Positions 62,428-64,000 of a stretch of 64,000 nt of DNA are shown piece after piece. Source of the stretch: Calditrichales bacterium MX18-03 (GTDB taxonomy: Bacteria; Bacillota; Clostridia; Lutisporales; Lutisporaceae); NCBI GenBank assembly GCA_021083345.1, contig JAJGRE010000001.1, positions 310,001-374,000 of the forward strand, written 5' to 3'. The notes beneath the pieces are model-generated. The model saw nothing but the letters and a program-made list of their open reading frames with translations. It ran no database searches and was not told where the DNA came from. Numbering within the stretch: position 1 is the first letter of the stretch; each line of letters begins with the position of its first letter. The position numbers and the translations under genes are program-made.

Positions 62428-63819
62428 TCACCTCTGTCTTTCTTGCTGGTCTTCTATAAACCGGATGTCCAACGGCAGGGAAATGGTAACAGACGTTCCC
62501 TGGTCAGGCTGGCTTGATACCGCTATAGTCCCTTCATTGTCTTCAATGATCTGTTTGGCAAAGGGAAGTCCCAAACCGGAGGTATTGTTGGTGGAATAGC
62601 CCACCTCCCATATTCTGGGCAGGTCCGCCTCGTTGATCCCGATGCCGTTGTCCTGAATGATGATCAGCAGTTTGTCGTCCTCGGGCTTTACATCCATCCG
62701 GATCAGCTTGTATGGGTGCTTGTAAGGAACAATGATGGCGTTTTCCAATATATTGATCACTGCCCTTGCAATCCGGATCTTGTTGACATAGATTTCGGGC
62801 AATTCTCCCTCTATATGGATGTCGAACTTGATCTTTTCATCCTCCAACGGCAGCTGCGCCCTGATGTAGCTGATCAGATCGGTAGCCTTCAGTTTTTGGC
62901 GCGAGGATTCATATAAAAAGCTGGAAATCATTTCACTCATCTTGGTGACGGAATTCTCAATCCTGTCGCTGTATTCCTCCAGCTTTCCCTGGTTGTTTGA
63001 GAGGGTCAGCAGGGAATTCAGACCGCGTATGGTTACCAGCGGTGTCTTCAGATCATGCACCAGGGATTTTACTTCCTGGTAGATCCGGTTCTCCAAGGCT
63101 TTAGCCCGCATATTCCGGATTTCGCTTTCTTTTTCATAGTTTTCCCGCATCATATGAATGTTTTTTGAATAGCTCATGAACAAGGTGGCAGTAATGAATG
63201 CAGAGGTTATGAAGGGCAGGAAAAATGCAAAACCGGTAAAATTCAAAACAGTGGCAGCCTGTAAATAAACGCCGGCAATTTTGATACTGTAGGAGATATC
63301 GCTTTGGCCAATTCGGTATATGGAAAAAAGCGGCATGATATTCAACCACTGAAATGCGAAAAACACCTGGACGGATACGATGGAGACCTGTATGAAATTG
63401 TAGGTCTCTTCGAAAAGCCTTTCAAAAAGGAATAGCGTAATCAACAAGGCCATTATGGTGGAAATGGGCTCCCAGGGTAGGTCGAAAACCAGCCCGTTCA
63501 GCCAGTGCAGTACCAATATGACGGAAAAGGACAGCAGGTAGACTTCAATCCTTTTCATTGTCTGCTTAAGCTCGGATTGATGGATGACCAGCATCACACC
63601 GAGAAACAGCATTGTGCATTGAACGGCATAAAGGAAATTAGCTGATGCGGATGCCAGGATCAGGTGTCCGCTGTCCCCCGCATTGATGGCTTCACGGATT
63701 TTTACCACAATGTCAAACCAGACATACTGTGTAAACAAGGGAAACAGCAAACCCAGGCAGACTAATAGGGCGCCGCCGGTCATCATTGCTTTATGGCGCT
63801 TCATATTTTGTGTTACCAT
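62428..63819 (-). CDS. Membrane sensor histidine kinase
   Basis: The 463-residue protein has about seven hydrophobic segments (12-215) and no large extracellular domain. A short coiled coil leads to the HisKA site VHDLKTPLVTIRGLNSLL (His255). The HATPase domain has N box INILENAIIVP, G1 IQDNGIGI and G2 GLGLPFAKQI. It may sense a membrane signal or the transporter itself. ATG 63819 has GGGAGAGG 6 nt upstream. Confidence 0.9.
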   Translation of the reverse strand: MVTQNMKRHKAMMTGGALLVCLGLLFPLFTQYVWFDIVVKIREAINAGDSGHLILASASANFLYAVQCTMLFLGVMLVIHQSELKQTMKRIEVYLLSFSVILVLHWLNGLVFDLPWEPISTIMALLITLFLFERLFEETYNFIQVSIVSVQVFFAFQWLNIMPLFSIYRIGQSDISYSIKIAGVYLQAATVLNFTGFAFFLPFITSAFITATLFMSYSKNIHMMRENYEKESEIRNMRAKALENRIYQEVKSLVHDLKTPLVTIRGLNSLLTLSNNQGKLEEYSDRIENSVTKMSEMISSFLYESSRQKLKATDLISYIRAQLPLEDEKIKFDIHIEGELPEIYVNKIRIARAVINILENAIIVPYKHPYKLIRMDVKPEDDKLLIIIQDNGIGINEADLPRIWEVGYSTNNTSGLGLPFAKQIIEDNEGTIAVSSQPDQGTSVTISLPLDIRFIEDQQERQR

Positions 63820-63866
63820 AATCAACCTCTCCCGAAAAACAGATCCGTCTTGCATGGCAGCAGCAG

Positions 63867-64000
63867 CTAGCGGAATGCTGAAGCAAAGGGACCGGATACG
63901 TCGTTGATTTCTTTCACCAGGGTCAGCGGAAAACCATTGCTTCTTGCCAGCTCTCCAAGAAAGTCGTCTTCATCGGCTTCCCTTAATCCGATCAGATAAT
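63867..64000 (-). CDS. Unidentified protein, C-terminal fragment
   Basis: Only the last 43 residues are in the window. They end DEDDFLGELARSNGFPLTLV, KEINDVSGPFASAFR and a TAG at 63867-63869. The kinase gene starts 48 bp later on the same strand, so this gene is probably upstream in the same unit. I cannot name the family from this piece. Confidence 0.6.
   Translation of the reverse strand, partial: YLIGLREADEDDFLGELARSNGFPLTLVKEINDVSGPFASAFR

Noticed and set aside
1-64000. CRISPR arrays, tRNA or rRNA genes, prophage genes
   Set aside because: No regularly spaced repeats, no cloverleaf-like sequences and no phage structural or integrase genes were found on reading both strands.

Overview
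The window reads as a chromosome segment of a motile, Gram-positive anaerobe of the class Clostridia. The gene order dprA-topA-trmFO-hslV-hslU-codY-flgB-flgC-fliE-fliF and onward to sigD is the Firmicutes arrangement known from Bacillus subtilis. CodY, FliY, CheC/CheD, SwrD/FlbD and SigD are Firmicutes-type proteins, ribosome-binding sites are strong (AGGAGG/GAGGTG), and TTG starts are frequent. The genus cannot be fixed from the sequence alone.

Positions 1-31 kb (all minus strand) hold one long flagellar/chemotaxis operon. In transcription order it runs flgB, flgC, fliE, fliF, fliG, fliH, fliI, fliJ, a YlxF/MotE-like gene, fliK, flgD, a small flagellar-operon protein, flgE, flbD, motA, motB, fliL, fliM, fliY, cheY, fliO, fliP, fliQ, fliR, flhB, flhA, flhF, flhG, a PilZ protein, cheB, cheA, cheW, cheC, cheD, an unknown two-helix membrane protein, sigD and the first codons of a FapA/DUF342 gene. 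It encodes the basal body, the export gate with its ATPase, hook, stator, C-ring and most of the chemotaxis core. Flagellin, cheR and receptors are absent. flgE lies between RNA stem-loops: five upstream and one strong one downstream. A short palindromic repeat occurs near sigD and flhB, with a partial copy near flgB.

Positions 31-40.6 kb (minus) carry codY, hslU, hslV, trmFO, topA, dprA and comM. The topA promoter carries a possible CodY site. Between dprA and comM, on the plus strand, is a candidate small RNA gene: PhoB-type 11-bp repeats, an extended -10, a roughly 78-nt transcript with a C-rich anti-Shine-Dalgarno stretch, and an intrinsic terminator.

Positions 40.6-53.3 kb are an accessory region. 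It holds a decayed IS3-family element, two AT-rich exported-protein genes, a DJ-1/PfpI protein, a ComEC-like metallo-beta-lactamase lipoprotein with its DUF3006 partner, a small zinc-ribbon protein, a DUF4153 membrane protein and a flavoprotein. It also holds an orphan BglII-like endonuclease-fold protein, an ornithine cyclodeaminase remnant, an SRPBCC protein, an rRNA/tRNA methyltransferase and a KtrAB-type potassium transporter.

Positions 53.5-64 kb (minus) hold infC-rpmI-rplT, with an AUA start for infC and an L20-type leader, then the dipeptidase pepV. After these comes a transport system of unknown substrate: a membrane histidine kinase, a response regulator, a DUF3798 lipoprotein, an RbsA-like ATPase and two permeases. 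This and the candidate Pho-controlled small RNA are the least described parts of the window.
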